64,000 nt of DNA from Wyeomyia smithii. Its lineage: Eukaryota > Arthropoda > Insecta > Diptera > Culicidae. Location of the stretch: contig NC_073696.1 of assembly GCF_029784165.1 (NCBI RefSeq), positions 23,505,530 to 23,569,529 of the forward strand, given 5' to 3'. This document shows, piece by piece, positions 34,938 to 45,715 of the stretch (position 1 is the stretch's first letter; each line of letters starts with the position of its first letter). The position numbers and the translations under genes were made by a program. Below the pieces are notes generated by a model. That model was not told the DNA's origin, did not search any database, and saw only the letters and a list, made by a program, of their open reading frames with translations.

Positions 34938-35384
34938 CCCGCTAAGTCTAGCGCACTAGCGCCGACAAGAGCACGTACCTTTTTACTTCTTCCTTCCAGT
35001 AAGGTAGGTTGTCCGATCGTTCGAAGTTGCAGCCGTTACAGCCAGCAGCACCAATACAGCAGCACCAAACAGCCACCAGCAGCGAGCCAGGTGTGAGATC
35101 ACTCCACACAGCGATACAACTCACTGTCAACTGATGGCTTCTTCTTTTTCCTCTTTTGTGTCTCGTCCACTGCTGTAGCACAATTCCGCCAGCAGCCAAA
35201 TCGGCTTACGCACCAGCTGGCAGTCACGATGCGAAACAGTTGCACAAAGGCGCGACCTTGAACCCGGATTTATTTCACTCGACAAGGCAAACAATGCCAA
35301 CACTTGTTCACACGTCTTTTGTTTTATATTCTATCGGACCGATCACCAAACACGTCCGATACTGATGCGTGTTCGGCACAGAAT
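34938..35384 (-). promoter_or_regulatory. 5' leader and internal promoter of I-clade LINE
   Basis: Counting the first element base (35384, minus strand) as +1, the start reads ATTCTG. GGACG falls exactly at +28 to +32, matching the insect downstream promoter element consensus RGWYV at its required position. Together with an ATTC-type initiator this is the promoter design of Drosophila I and Jockey-group LINEs, which must carry their promoter inside the transcript. The 447-bp leader ends at the ORF1 ATG at 34937. Confidence 0.8.
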
Positions 35385-35399
35385 GTTCCCCTATAGGTT
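35385..35399. repeat. 15-bp target-site duplication of I-clade LINE, 5' side
   Basis: An exact copy of 29531-29545. Confidence 0.95.
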
Positions 35400-35415
35400 A
35401 TCATGTGCGATTTAC

Positions 35416-35570
35416 AAAAAAAAAAAAAAAAAACAATTTCTAAAACATATCCGAAGATTTGTTTCATTATAGTCTATTGAAAACCCAAACATCAGTTCGA
35501 CGTTAAACTGAGATCGGGTAAAAAAGAATTTTTAAAACATATCCGAAGATTTGTTCCATGATAGTTTTTT
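35416..35570. repeat. Short direct repeat, 92-bp offset
   Basis: TAAAACATATCCGAAGATTT occurs at 35441 and 35533, with further similarity on both sides. An A-run of 17 precedes the first copy. Confidence 0.75.
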
Positions 35571-35930
35571 TTTCGGAAAACTATCAATTGTATTCAACCT
35601 ATCAACAACACTTGCAGTACAGGGTTCGCTAAACAGTACTTATTCCGTTCTGTATCGTTGTTAACTATCTTTGAAAACTGTTCGCTTCCCCTGCCCGCAT
35701 GTTTTTTACAACTGGTTTGTCGGTTGAGACAATTCGCCGTTACGTTTGATGTCTCTGTTAGAAAAGCTTGAAATGATTTTTGCTTTAGCGAGTTTAAGTA
35801 TAGGATTTGTTTTGTTTGATCCCTTTTCTGTCGTTTTTCTCAAACGATTTATGTTTTTTGTCTGTACAGAATAGCAGATTTATTTGCAGGAATAAATTAT
35901 ATACAAACACTATAATGTTGTTTGGAATTG
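35571..35930. other. Unassigned AT-rich spacer
   Basis: No coding, RNA gene or recognised repeat. Confidence 0.4.
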
Positions 35931-35934
35931 GGTG

Positions 35935-36072
35935 TGGTATCGAGTGTTGTCCATAATGGAGAGTTTTGGGCACATATTTACCATCACTAGGTAGCGGTTT
36001 GAATCAATGTTGGCGTCTCGGTAGGTTCTGACGTCAATGATGTCCGAGAAGTATCGACCATCTTATAATACA
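35935..36072 (-). pseudogene. RTE endonuclease fragment, left part
   Basis: The plus-strand phrases 'gttgtccataatggagag', 'tggcgtctcggtaggttctg' and 'gatgtccgagaagtatcgac' correspond to the antisense of the RTE endonuclease region. The fragment breaks off at about 36072. Its continuation ('gtggtcgatttgcgatgctg') is found at 37528, so the two pieces are halves of one relic split by an insertion. Confidence 0.55.
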
Positions 36073-37525
36073 CACTTAAAATAAGGCACCGAATTTGGTA
36101 AAATTTTACCGGAATCTCAACAGCTGAACGTTCGGTGAAATCTTCGGTGTTTCCGAAAATTACCGAACAGCTTGTGAAACCACCAACCTAGTAATCGGTT
36201 CTATTCGAAGCTTTTCGGTAATGTTCCAAATCGAGCAGCCTGTAAAATTTACGGAAGAAACAGTAAAAATGAACAATTATACCGAACGCACTAGATTTTT
36301 TACGAAAAATGTTAATGGCTCGTACGTCCTGTTTAGCAATTCACCATGAGTGTTTATGGTGGATTCCATATTAAATACTACAAGGTGTACTACTCTTGGG
36401 TTGTATGAAATGGTGACGTGGGATTAAACACAGTAATTACAGCAATTACTGACACAATAAATTCGTTTGTTCAGTGATTTACGTATTTTAATTCTCACCC
36501 TCCCCCCCTTCATTTTTTTCATAAATATATTTGATTTCACTCGAAAGAACTTCATTCACACTTGGTGCTATTTTGCCTTGAGGTGTTTTTTTGTAATTAT
36601 TCAGTGAATATCGAAAATAAAAAATAAATAAAAATAACTTATAAACGGAGCAAAAATGTTCAATTATAGTTGAGTAAATTGTGGTTTTCATGGTGTTTAC
36701 ATTTATGAGATACGCTCTAACAGCAGGTTTAGAAATTGTTCAAGAAAAGGAGTTGTTTTAAACTTTACGAAAAACCTTTACCTTCGAGACATCAAATTAG
36801 TCTAGGTTCATGAAAGCAAACATAAATTAACCTATTGGGACGGGGAGACTCTATCAACATTTTTTGGATATTAATACAGAAAATATCACAAGGAATAGTT
36901 GGTGTCTATTCATGCCGTCTGTGCTAGGAATGCTCACATAAGATTGATTCATTGTTCGCGTAAATTTGTTCTTGACAGTTTTTATCGATTTTTACCATTT
37001 AGCAATGAAGAAATTATGATAACTAGCGTATTAAAAAAATGTTCAATATTTTATCTATCCACCAACTTATTGGTTATTGTTATCCATCATGTGGTTATGC
37101 TGATATTATCGTTTGAAATCTAACGTACATTTGCCTGTTACATTTCCAGTTTTACAGAATGCATACCAGTATAGAAAACAAAGACGTAGTCCCACGTCAA
37201 AAAGAAACTTATGTTCATACAATTAAAACAATTCAGCAGCACTAGTAGAAAATATTCGCGACTTGCATGGTTGCACGTATGGGAAAAATGGCCGCCACAT
37301 TCACAGTTTGGTATTTTTACAGGTAGTTCGGTAAAAAGTTATACAGATTTCGGAGAATTTAACATTTCAGTAAAAATCAACAAAACTATAGTAAAACTTA
37401 CAGATTTTACAAAACAGTCGTTAATTTGAAGCTATTTTGCAGGAATACCGGTATTATTATACTTTTCCGATGGATTATTGTAAAAAAAAATTACCGAACG
37501 AATTATTTTGATTAAGTAGTGTGTT
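36073..37525. mobile_element. Putative DNA element inserted in RTE relic
   Basis: The ends are weakly inverted: 'acacacttaaaataag..ccgaa' at the left, and at the right the reverse complement 'acacactacttaatcaaaataattcgttcggtaa'. Near both ends 'cggtaa' and 'ttaccg' motifs recur (36105, 36170, 37315-37335, 37480). The interior contains a copy of the palindrome-bearing repeat at 37045-37205 and no coding domain. The insertion is inferred mainly because the flanks rejoin into one RTE sequence. Confidence 0.5.
37045..37205. repeat. Dispersed repeat with terminal palindrome, copy 2
   Basis: This matches 8870-9025. The palindrome at 37183-37198 reads GACGTAGTCCCACGTC. Confidence 0.65.
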
Positions 37526-37750
37526 CGTGGTCGATTTGCGATGCTGTCTAATTTGGTAACGTGGGAGGTTGTGCTGGAAAAAGCCTACTATGCATGATGA
37601 TATTCTCGGAGGTGACGAAGTCGATGAGTCTTAGGCCCTTTTTTCAGCTGGTGCACGCTGAACTGAGCGTTGTTATCCCCGATGATGATCTCGATATCAT
37701 TATTCCGGTTCGAATTATTTTCTTCTTGGTTACCGATAAGTTTTTACCAT
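37526..37750 (-). pseudogene. RTE endonuclease fragment, right part
   Basis: Antisense of the RTE endonuclease: 'tcgatgagtcttaggccc', 'cagctggtgcacgctgaac' and 'ttatccccgatgatgatctc'. The last is the antisense of the GDxN-type catalytic segment, also seen in the RTE copy near 11090. It is too decayed for a continuous frame. Confidence 0.6.
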
Positions 37751-38054
37751 AGCACCTTTGGCTCAAAAATACTTGTAGATCGGCTTCCTTTAGCGTCCAT
37801 GATTCATGTCTGGTAACTGGTAAGGGCAACCGAGAGGAACAGCGTTCTTTAAAGCGCTAGTTTTGTGCGAGTCTGCAGACTATGGGACTCCAGTAAGCCT
37901 CGGAGTCCTGGAAAAGTTAAAAAAAAGTTCCAAAGTTTGTATGCAGAATTTCGTAGCGAGATGCCTGATTCTTCTCGTCGTCACTCTCTGACAGTCGGCA
38001 TCGAAGCAGCGTCCAACCACCGTCGGATATAATTCAGCAGCGGCCATTCCTCCA

Positions 38055-38552
38055 GAGTAAAGAGTAAAGAGTAAAGAGTAAAGAGTAAAGAGTAAAGAGT
38101 AAAGAGTAAAGAGTAAAGAGTAAAGAGTAAAGAGTAAAGAGTAAAGAGTAAAGAGTAAAGAGTAAAGAGTAAAGAGTAAAGAGTAAAGAGTAAAGAGTAA
38201 AGAGTAAAGAGTAAAGAGTAAAGAGTAAAGAGTAAAGAGTAAAGAGTAAAGAGTAAAGAGTAAAGAGTAAAGAGTAAAGAGTAAAGAGTAAAGAGTAAAG
38301 AGTAAAGAGTAAAGAGTAAAAAGTAAAGAGTAAAGAGTAAAGAATAAAGAGTAAAGAGTAAAGAGTAAAGAGTAAAGAGTAAAGAGTAAAGAGTAAAGAG
38401 TAAAGAGTAAAGAGTAAAGAGTAAAGAGTAAAGAGTAAAGAGTAAAGAGTAAAGAGTAAAGAGTAAAGAGTAAAGAGTAAAGAGTAAAGAGTAAAGAGTA
38501 AAGAGTAAAGAGTAAAGAGTAAAGAGTAAAGAGTAAAGAGTGAAAAGTAAAG
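38055..38552. repeat. 7-bp satellite (GAGTAAA)n
   Basis: About 71 nearly perfect copies, with rare variants (aagtaaa near 38320, gaataaa near 38341, gtgaaaa at the right edge). The minus strand is open in all frames because 7 is not a multiple of 3 and gives a repeated LYSLLFT heptad over 204 codons. It is not coding. Confidence 0.97.
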
Positions 38553-39020
38553 ATAACTGGTTTAAAAATCGTTTCTTTCGGTGTAGGATTTTCAATTCTA
38601 TTTTATATTTTCAATAAAAAGAAAAAAGTCAGACATTTTTATTGATGCTGTCGTTTTACAACTTTCCTACATTTTGTGTCTATCTTCTGCAGATATATCG
38701 ATTTATATAAAAGGGTTCAAAAACTTCAGCCATATGGTAATCTAGATGTAATTTTCAAGAATAAAGAAAGAAAAGTTGCTTAGCTAGTAAGGCCTACACA
38801 CCCACTGCCAGTTCCTCACCCGAATTGGTGTAAAATCCGTTTATATTTATTTGTTTTTAAAGGTTTATCACGCTCTTTTAATGCTACACGCGCTATCAAA
38901 GTTAGCCAATGTTACAATAATGGCGTAGAAATGTCACTAAAGTACAATTACTGAGCGTTATGAAGGTATCACAAGCTTGGGCCCTGAGTGGAGTCGCCTT
39001 TCCTGGTGTCAGTGTTTGCC
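38553..39020. other. Unassigned spacer upstream of lectin remnant
   Basis: No features apart from those listed for the lectin promoter region. Confidence 0.4.
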
Positions 39021-39032
39021 ATAAACAAGTGA

Positions 39033-39084
39033 AGAGATAAGTTCAACTCAAAATCAGTCAATTCTTTTCCTTAGTAAACTATAA
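39033..39084 (+). promoter_or_regulatory. Possible promoter of the lectin remnant
   Basis: An AGATAAG GATA-factor site (about 39034-39040) is followed by ATCAGTCA (39053-39060), an arthropod initiator-like sequence, and then ACTATAAAT (39078-39086). The order is compatible with a short 5' untranslated leader ending at the ATG at 39158. GATA sites are common before fat-body and haemocyte genes, but this short motif also occurs by chance. Confidence 0.3.
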
Positions 39085-39157
39085 ATTGTTCTCAATATAT
39101 AAAATGCGTTTATACCGAAGATTCTCAAATAGTTTCTTGAAATTTCGTGTTGCAAAC

Positions 39158-39651
39158 ATGTACACCATGACCAAGCTAGTTGTGTTTATCTGCTGTCTTC
39201 TGGTACCGATTTGTTACGGTCAAGATTTGAAATGTGCCGCCGGTTCAAATAATCATGTTCCAAATGTTAAGGTAAATTTGTCCGATCTAACGGTAAACAG
39301 ACACAGTAAAGAGTGTATTTTGTCTTCGGCTAGGCCAACTGGTATCAAGCGACAGAATATTGCAACTCGATGGGAATGCGTTTGGCTGTTATTAACAACG
39401 AGCAGGACAATGCCCATGTGGTCGCTTTTGTCGCAGCGGAGAGCCGATTTGATCCCGGAGTCTGGATCGGTGGAAACGATCTTGGCAAGGAAGGCGAATT
39501 CTACTGGCAACCAACGGGGGCGAAGTACATTTACGCTCCGTGGTCATTGAATCAACCAGATAATACTAACGGCAACGAGAATTGTGTTGAACTTCGACCA
39601 AGCTTTATGTGGAATGATCTTGATTGTCAGAAAACATATTATTTTGTATGA
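39158..39651 (+). pseudogene. C-type lectin (galactose-type, secreted), disrupted
   Basis: Secreted insect C-type lectins bind sugars on microbes or host glycans through one calcium-dependent domain. The start at 39158 gives a signal peptide (MYTMTKLVVFICCLLVPICYG). After it the mature domain begins, but a one-base loss near 39332 switches frame. Downstream in the second frame are MGMRLAVINNEQDN, VWIGGNDLGKEGEFYW, the QPD galactose-type motif in LNQPDNTNGNENC, and WNDLDC with the calcium-binding WND. TGA at 39649-39651 falls where the last conserved Cys-Glu of the domain is expected, removing a disulphide partner. The length and lack of introns fit a small lectin gene or a retrocopy. With two lesions it is probably a pseudogene; sequencing error for the shift cannot be excluded. 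Confidence 0.85.
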
Positions 39652-39659
39652 GAAAATGT

Positions 39660-42640
39660 TGAACCCAAAAAGGTGGTAGTCATGTTTTAAATTGTATTGA
39701 AGTGATGTATTTATATACACTTGCTATCATCACCACTCTTTTCACATATTTTAGAAAAATTTAAAAGGAAAATGACAGCTCTAATTGTTTTCAGTGTACT
39801 CGATGGCAAAGAAAATCCCATATTTTTTGGACTTGAATCTCGAACATCACCCCCGGGCGTACGGCCATGAAGCAGACCATTGTTGAAAAAATAAGAAGCG
39901 AAGGAGGAGTTCAATTTTTAACAATATTCTATTTTTATGGCCTTGCATGCAGTGATAGGGAAAGTGGCTGATTGTACGAAGTGCTTTGGCTGGGGCATCA
40001 TCATCGTCGTCGTCGTCGTTTCTTCGCCCTCTTTGTCGCTATCGAGTGGGGCAGAATGGCACGATTGGGAAGGATAGGTGGCCACTTTAGAGCCCATTTG
40101 TAGCAGAAATCCTATTTCTCGTTCACCCTGCGAAGGGTGTGCCTGGCAGTACCCCATAAATCATATTCGACAAACAGGAGGAGTGATCTACGAGCGCGGG
40201 AGGATTTCCATCCGAATTTATTTCTGGTGATTTAAAAAGGGGAAACCTTTTTTTTTTCTTTCTAAAATCGTGGTTAGATTCATCTTGTGACGTTGTATAT
40301 AAACAGTTAGAGATTTAAAGGCCACTGAGGGAGCGCTAAGCACAGAAATTAGTTCATCACTATCAGAACTGCCAAGTCAGCTAAAAATGTTACAACCTGT
40401 CTTGCCAGTACAATCGTACCGCAACGATTAATCTACTCGAGAGTCTTTCACTGACTGCAGAGTTAAGTGCTTTTCTAACGTATTTACAGCTTGTTTGGAG
40501 GGATGAATTTCTACTTCGAAAGATAAAAATGTCAGTAATAGAGAAATTAATTGAAAGCATCAATTTTTATTTTTAAGTAAACTATTGAACGGCAGTTTGA
40601 GTACACCTTCATATAAACTCCATTTTTTTATATCAATAAATAAGTTTATAACAAGCACAACAACCCCAAAAACGCTCAACCAGCAAAAACACATAGCTCT
40701 TCGGAAACATTCTTCCCATTGTACTATGAACACCCTCGATGTGGTGTGCTCTTTCTTTCGCTCTGCGCGGCGATAACTTATCGTTGTTCAGTAAGCTGCA
40801 TACGGCACAAAAATATAATCCATTACACACTTGAGCGGAGTCCCATCAAGTGTAGTAAAAAATGCCTCACCAGCCACTTTATTGGCAGTGACATTTGTTC
40901 ATCATCATATTTCGCTCTCTTTTATGTATATTATAGTCCCGAATGAACAAAACCCATTTCCTTTGCCACTCTCTCTCGCTTCACTTTTTTGCGCTTTTCT
41001 TTTCCAACCCTTAGCAAACTGGGACTTGTGCGTGACCAACAGCCATCACTTGGTGGGGATGACAAGACCCCGCAACAACGACTGTGTCCTGGCAGTAGTC
41101 TGGAGCCGCATGAGGTTTCAGTCTTTGATGTCCTGCTGGTGTTATGATATTTTTCCCCAAACCCCCCACTCATCTCTTCTCTTTCCATCGCAATTGCACT
41201 CGATCAGGTTCATCCTTAGGGTAGAATAAAATCCGCATATTCATTCAAGAGAACAAAAAGGGTGAAGGCAGGGGCGGTTGGTGTGAGGAAAAGCCGCCGC
41301 AGTACACATGCATGATTTCATCGTAAATCACTACATTTATGGGTGATCCACACCAGTAGCTCCCCACCAGCCTCGACGGGCCCTAAGGCGACTCGGGTTG
41401 TTGTTTCGTGCTTCCGAAGTGCTCTGGCTTTCGAGTTAATGGATGTCATGGGCCCTGGTGGCACAGCATAACATACGAGAGTGGTTGGAGAAAATAATAA
41501 TGGCATAAAAACACGCGTATGACTGTGAAGTGCATCCAATCCACAGTCGCACTCGAGCGATGGCACCACAGTCTGACCGGGCTTCCCGGGCGGGCGAAAG
41601 TAATAGTAAATTGCCTGTAGGTTCGAAAAAAAAGTAACGTTATCCGAAAAATGTGATCTGGCTGGTAGGCAAAATAAATATAACTCGTGGATCCACTGAT
41701 TCATTTTTGCTGTGTTTTGTATCTCTCCTAGAATGATAGTATAATCGAGGTAACACCGATTTTGTGATCGAAGTTTGTTTTTTTTTTTCACTTTACAAAC
41801 TATCATCAGATATGAGTGCAATAATCATTAAATGATAATGGGTACAAGAGAAAGATCATAGATTTGGATCGATCCATCAAATTGATTTACTCTTAGAAAT
41901 GTTTTCGAAACAAAAATTACATTTTTAGATATATTAAATATGAGTGTCTAGATACAAAGACTGGTCGGCAACAGTGGAAAAAAATACCCTCGAACTCAAA
42001 TTAGAGAAAAAATTAAAGATAATAGCCGTTCAACTGTTCCCATGAATTTGCGGTGCCCCTAGCATGGATAGAAGTGCGTCAAAGGACCGCATATTGATTG
42101 CTCGCCGGGTTCGTCGCTTCTATGTTCGTACTGAAGAATTACGAACAACTTTAAAAAAGGCGTATTTTCATAAACATCTCAAATTTTGAAAACCTAATTT
42201 TGAAATATCTCAAAAACAAATACATTTAGATATTGAGCCGCCAAAAGTTTTATGCCTTCAAATAACTACTAAACCGTAGAGACCCGGGACGGAACTTTTT
42301 TTTAAAAATGTTCGTCCTAAGCGCTGCTTCGGCCGATTTGAGAAAACTTGGAATATGGTATGTAAGAGTAGATTTTGGAATTTCCAAGTGATTTAAGTAC
42401 AAAATCACATAACTACGTATTTTCATAGAGATTCAAATAACAAATAACATTTTTGAAATAAGGTCTTGTGAATAATTATTTCTTGAAAAGTTGATATTGA
42501 AAAAGTTCTTCAAAACTCAAGTTGTAAGTAATAAATCGGCTGCTGATGATATTTCCATAATATTGAAGGTTGCAGGAACACTTTTGAAGGTAGAGTGCCC
42601 ATCTCACCGTCAAAACAAACAAATGTGGGTGTAACTAACG
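39660..42640. other. Low-copy-looking spacer
   Basis: Includes a (CAT/CGT)n microsatellite at 39998-40020 and balanced-composition sequence at 40.0-41.7 kb. The open frames at 40831-41229 and 41318-41821 show no domains. No RNA genes were recognised. Confidence 0.4.
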
Positions 42641-45040
42641 CTTGAAGGAAATCGGATGGAAACTGACTGAGTTTTAAGCATTTGAAAGTAGACTATTTCG
42701 TTATGCTCTTGATGTTTTCGTTTTTTTTTATTAGCACCACTATGATGCCATAATACGTAATTCTACGTCAGTAAAAATTCAGTATTCGACAGTAGGTTAT
42801 TTGGCATGGAAATGCTCGATACCGTTCATTAAATGTTTCAAATGGCATTCTTGCCGGTTTTTGTCGATGCAATTGGAACAGAATCATAGGCCAAGTAGAG
42901 ACGTAGTAAGCTTTGATTTTTTTAGAGGATAATGCGAAAGACTGAACGCAAAGTTACCTTGTAGTTAGAACAACAGTGTATGTGTCGCTGCGCAGGAATT
43001 GAATGAATGAACGAATGAATAAAAAATTATTCAAATTGAATTGTAAACTAAAAACATAAGAGCTGATATTCATTTTTTTTGGTTTTCTTTTGGTCTGCTG
43101 ATAGAATCGGTAGCTGAATCAAATGAAAATAGTTGGAGAGGTTGTTTATAAGACACGACCGCAAGGTTAACGGAGAACTACGACAGCCTGTCTTATGTCG
43201 ATAATTTTTTTTTTGCAATAGGTTTGGAAATCCGTTGGAAACTGATATTGTTTGAAACATTTGAAAGTGGGAAAAATTCGTGACACTTCCAATGTATTCG
43301 GTTTTACAATTTGTGCCCCTATATATGTTGCCATAAGACATAGTTCTACGTCAAAAACGCACTAATTGATGTACTTAAGTACTTAAGTTAAAATGATATT
43401 AAAAGCAAATAGTAAACTGTTGTAATGCCCATTTATATTTAAAAAAAGAACAGGGAAAAAAGGAAACGAGTTCGAATTGCCACAGATCAAGTAAGCCTGA
43501 GACCCTAATCCAAGCATGAAGTTAATAATAGTATAAGGTGGAGCGCTATTTGGTCGTACAACTTTTTTTTCAAAAGGTTCAAACAAAAGGTAATCACGAC
43601 ATTTTTACACGAAAAGTTGCGTCTTTTGAAGGTCTAAAACTTTCTTGAAGACAGCATTGCTGAGAAACTTGAACTGAAAAAATAGAGCGAAAAACTGTTT
43701 TTTTTTTGGGCACCACCCTAAAATAAATTGGTAAAATGTCCCAAAATCGCTCAAACTTAGAGATAGAAAAAAAAATTCAGTAAAGTTGCTTAGAATCTCT
43801 TCTGCTACAACTTTGTCAAAGGACGCGTATAATTATCTCTTCAAACATAAAAGTTACTTTTTCTAATTCGTTGATTTTGGGACCACCATATTTTACGTTG
43901 ATACCAAAATAAGGTCCCAACTATAACAAATAACTTCTCAGAAGCAACTATGTCTCTAAAACCTCAAAATAGTATCGAAAAGCTCATGTCCGCCTAAATT
44001 GTCATTCATTTTAACTGGAAAACAGAAGAGTTTAAAATTCAGTATATTCCAAATAAAAAATAACATGTATCCAGTTTTTGCATATAGTAAAAATCAATGT
44101 TTGCTCTTCAAAACGGTATTATCGTTATCGATTTTTGAAAATGGCGTATTTTAAAAATAGAAATGCTTGTAACTTTTTTCCAACGAAAGATATTCACGAT
44201 CTTTTTACGTTAAAAGCTCCGTTTTTTGAAGGTCTAAAACTTTCTCGAAGACAGCATTGCTGAAAAATTCGAACTGGAAAAAATAGAGCGACAAAACTAT
44301 TTTTTTGGCACCACCCTAAAAAAAGTGTTTCTAAATCGCTCAAATTTAGAATTACAAAAAAACCTTTTACAGCAAAGTTGCTTAAAATTTCTTCTGCTGC
44401 AACTTTGTCGAAGGACGCGTATTATTATCTTTTTAAATAAAAAAGTCAGTGTTTCTAATTCGCTGATTTCAGGACCACCCCGTTGATACCAAAATAAGGT
44501 CCCAACTATAATAAACAACTTCTCAGAAGCAACTATATCTCTTAAACCTCAAAATTGCATCGAGAAGCTCATGTCCGCCTAAATTGTCTTTCTGGACCAC
44601 TGTGCAATGTTCTCGTCCCTGTGTCGAATGAAAGCAGATTGTTGCGTGTTCGATTTTGCCGATGTTAGACATGAGTATGAAGTCGAAATCGTTCTGTGAT
44701 ATAAAACTATAACCGTTCTGTTTTAACTGTCGACCTTGTGAGCGAAGAAGCATTAAGCCACCAATCAGAGGTCGACATTTGCGTTTCGACGAGGCTTGAC
44801 AATCTTCAATAGTTCAATAGTTTGAACAATCAGATTACATTTTTCTGCATTTAGACGGGTGCTTAGGTGATTTTCCAATCGATTGCTGCAAAAATGACGG
44901 AAATCGGTCGGAAACTGACTGAATTTAGAGCGTTTGAAAGTGGACAATTTTCGTGACGCGCTCGATGTTTTCGGTTTCCGAATTTGAATCCCTTTATTGA
45001 AATTGGTATATGTTGCCATAAGACGCAATTCTACGTCAAT
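42640..45040. repeat. Interspersed repeat cluster with three tagged units
   Basis: Three related units lie at about 42645-42775, 43220-43352 and 44888-45037. They share 'tcgg..ggaaactga', 'catttgaaagtgga', 'cg.tgatgttttcgg' and 'ttgccataa', and each finishes in an ACGTA-type palindrome (42754-42769, 43337-43352, 45022-45037). All are in the same orientation. They are non-coding and look like end sequences of one mobile-element family. Confidence 0.65.
43557..44588. repeat. Diverged tandem duplication, 600-bp offset
   Basis: Copy 1 (about 43557-44003) and copy 2 (about 44168-44588) align in order: 'gaaggtctaaaactttct', 'gacagcattgctga', 'ggcaccaccctaaa', 'caaagttgctta', 'ggacgcgtat', 'ataaggtcccaactata' and 'catgtccgcctaaattgtc'. 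Several landmarks are exactly 600 bp apart. Identity is roughly 80-85 percent by eye. No conserved coding. Confidence 0.9.
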
Positions 45041-45715
45041 ATAGTGGCCGAAAACCAAAGAATCCTCCGCCAAAACAAAGCTAGATAAAGTTCAACGACT
45101 TGCGTGCATTGCTATAACAGGAGCAATGAGCAGCACCCCATCAAAAGCTCTTGATGTAACTCTTCATCTGTTGCCGTTGTACGATTATGTGCAACTTGAA
45201 GCAGAAAAGAGTGCATTGAGGCTCAAACGAACAAAAACTATCTCGTCAGGTGATCTTGTGGGTCACCTGACTATACTGGACTTTTTCAAAAGAGGGCCAG
45301 TGATGAGTATGAATGGAGACTGGATGGCACCTCAGGATAATCATGATATTCCCTACGAGGTATGCGAAACGTCGCGTACAGACTGGGAAGTCGGAGTTCC
45401 TGATGTCTGTCCCGGTTCAACGATATTTTTCACAGATGGCTCAAAATAGGTACAAAAACTGGTGCAGGAATCTTCGGCCCTGGAATTAATATTTCAGTGG
45501 CAATGGGACACTGGCCAACAGTTTTTCAAGCAGAGATTTTTGCAATCCTTGAATGTGCGTATGCTTGTCTGACTAGAAAATACAAACATGTAAATATTTG
45601 TATTTTCTCTGACAGTCAAGCAGCGCTGAAAGCACTTGATGCTTATAAATGTACATCCAAGATTCATATTTTCATCCATATTTTACCTGACTGGGAGCGT
45701 GTCGGTGCAGGTACC
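45040..45715 (+). pseudogene. LINE RNase H fragment
   Basis: Plus-strand remnant of the C-terminal part of a LINE ORF2. It begins with KLDKVQRLACIAITGAMS and continues through TILDFFKRGP to STIFFTDGSK (RNase H first Asp) at about 45449. There a frame slip occurs. The next frame gives TGAGIFGPG, VFQAEIFAILECAYA (Glu) and CIFSDSQAALKALDA (second Asp). It stops before the final His/Asp motif, where the duplicated block begins at 45762. The residues fit an I- or LOA-type element; the exact clade was not determined. Confidence 0.75.

Larger units (their letters stand above)
29546..35384 (-). mobile_element. Full-length I-clade LINE (non-LTR retrotransposon)
   Basis: A 5.84-kb minus-strand element whose ends are set by a perfect 15-bp target duplication. 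In element order it has a 5' leader with an internal-promoter signature, Gag-like ORF1 with three zinc knuckles, and ORF2 with APE endonuclease, reverse transcriptase, RNase H and a terminal Cys-His motif. A short 3' untranslated region and a T/A tail follow. The RNase H places it in the I group and not with Jockey or RTE. Retention of the whole length and the exact duplication point to recent insertion. ORF1 and ORF2 each contain a frame break, so this copy cannot now move by itself. Confidence 0.93.

Noticed and set aside
37981..38595. A 204-codon minus-strand frame with repeated LYSLLFT, resembling a membrane protein
   Set aside because: It is a translation of the (GAGTAAA)n satellite; hydrophobicity is incidental.
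45126..45449. Host gene with an RNase H-like end
   Set aside because: The residues before and after belong to the C-terminal part of a LINE polyprotein, and the frame is broken inside the RNase H domain.
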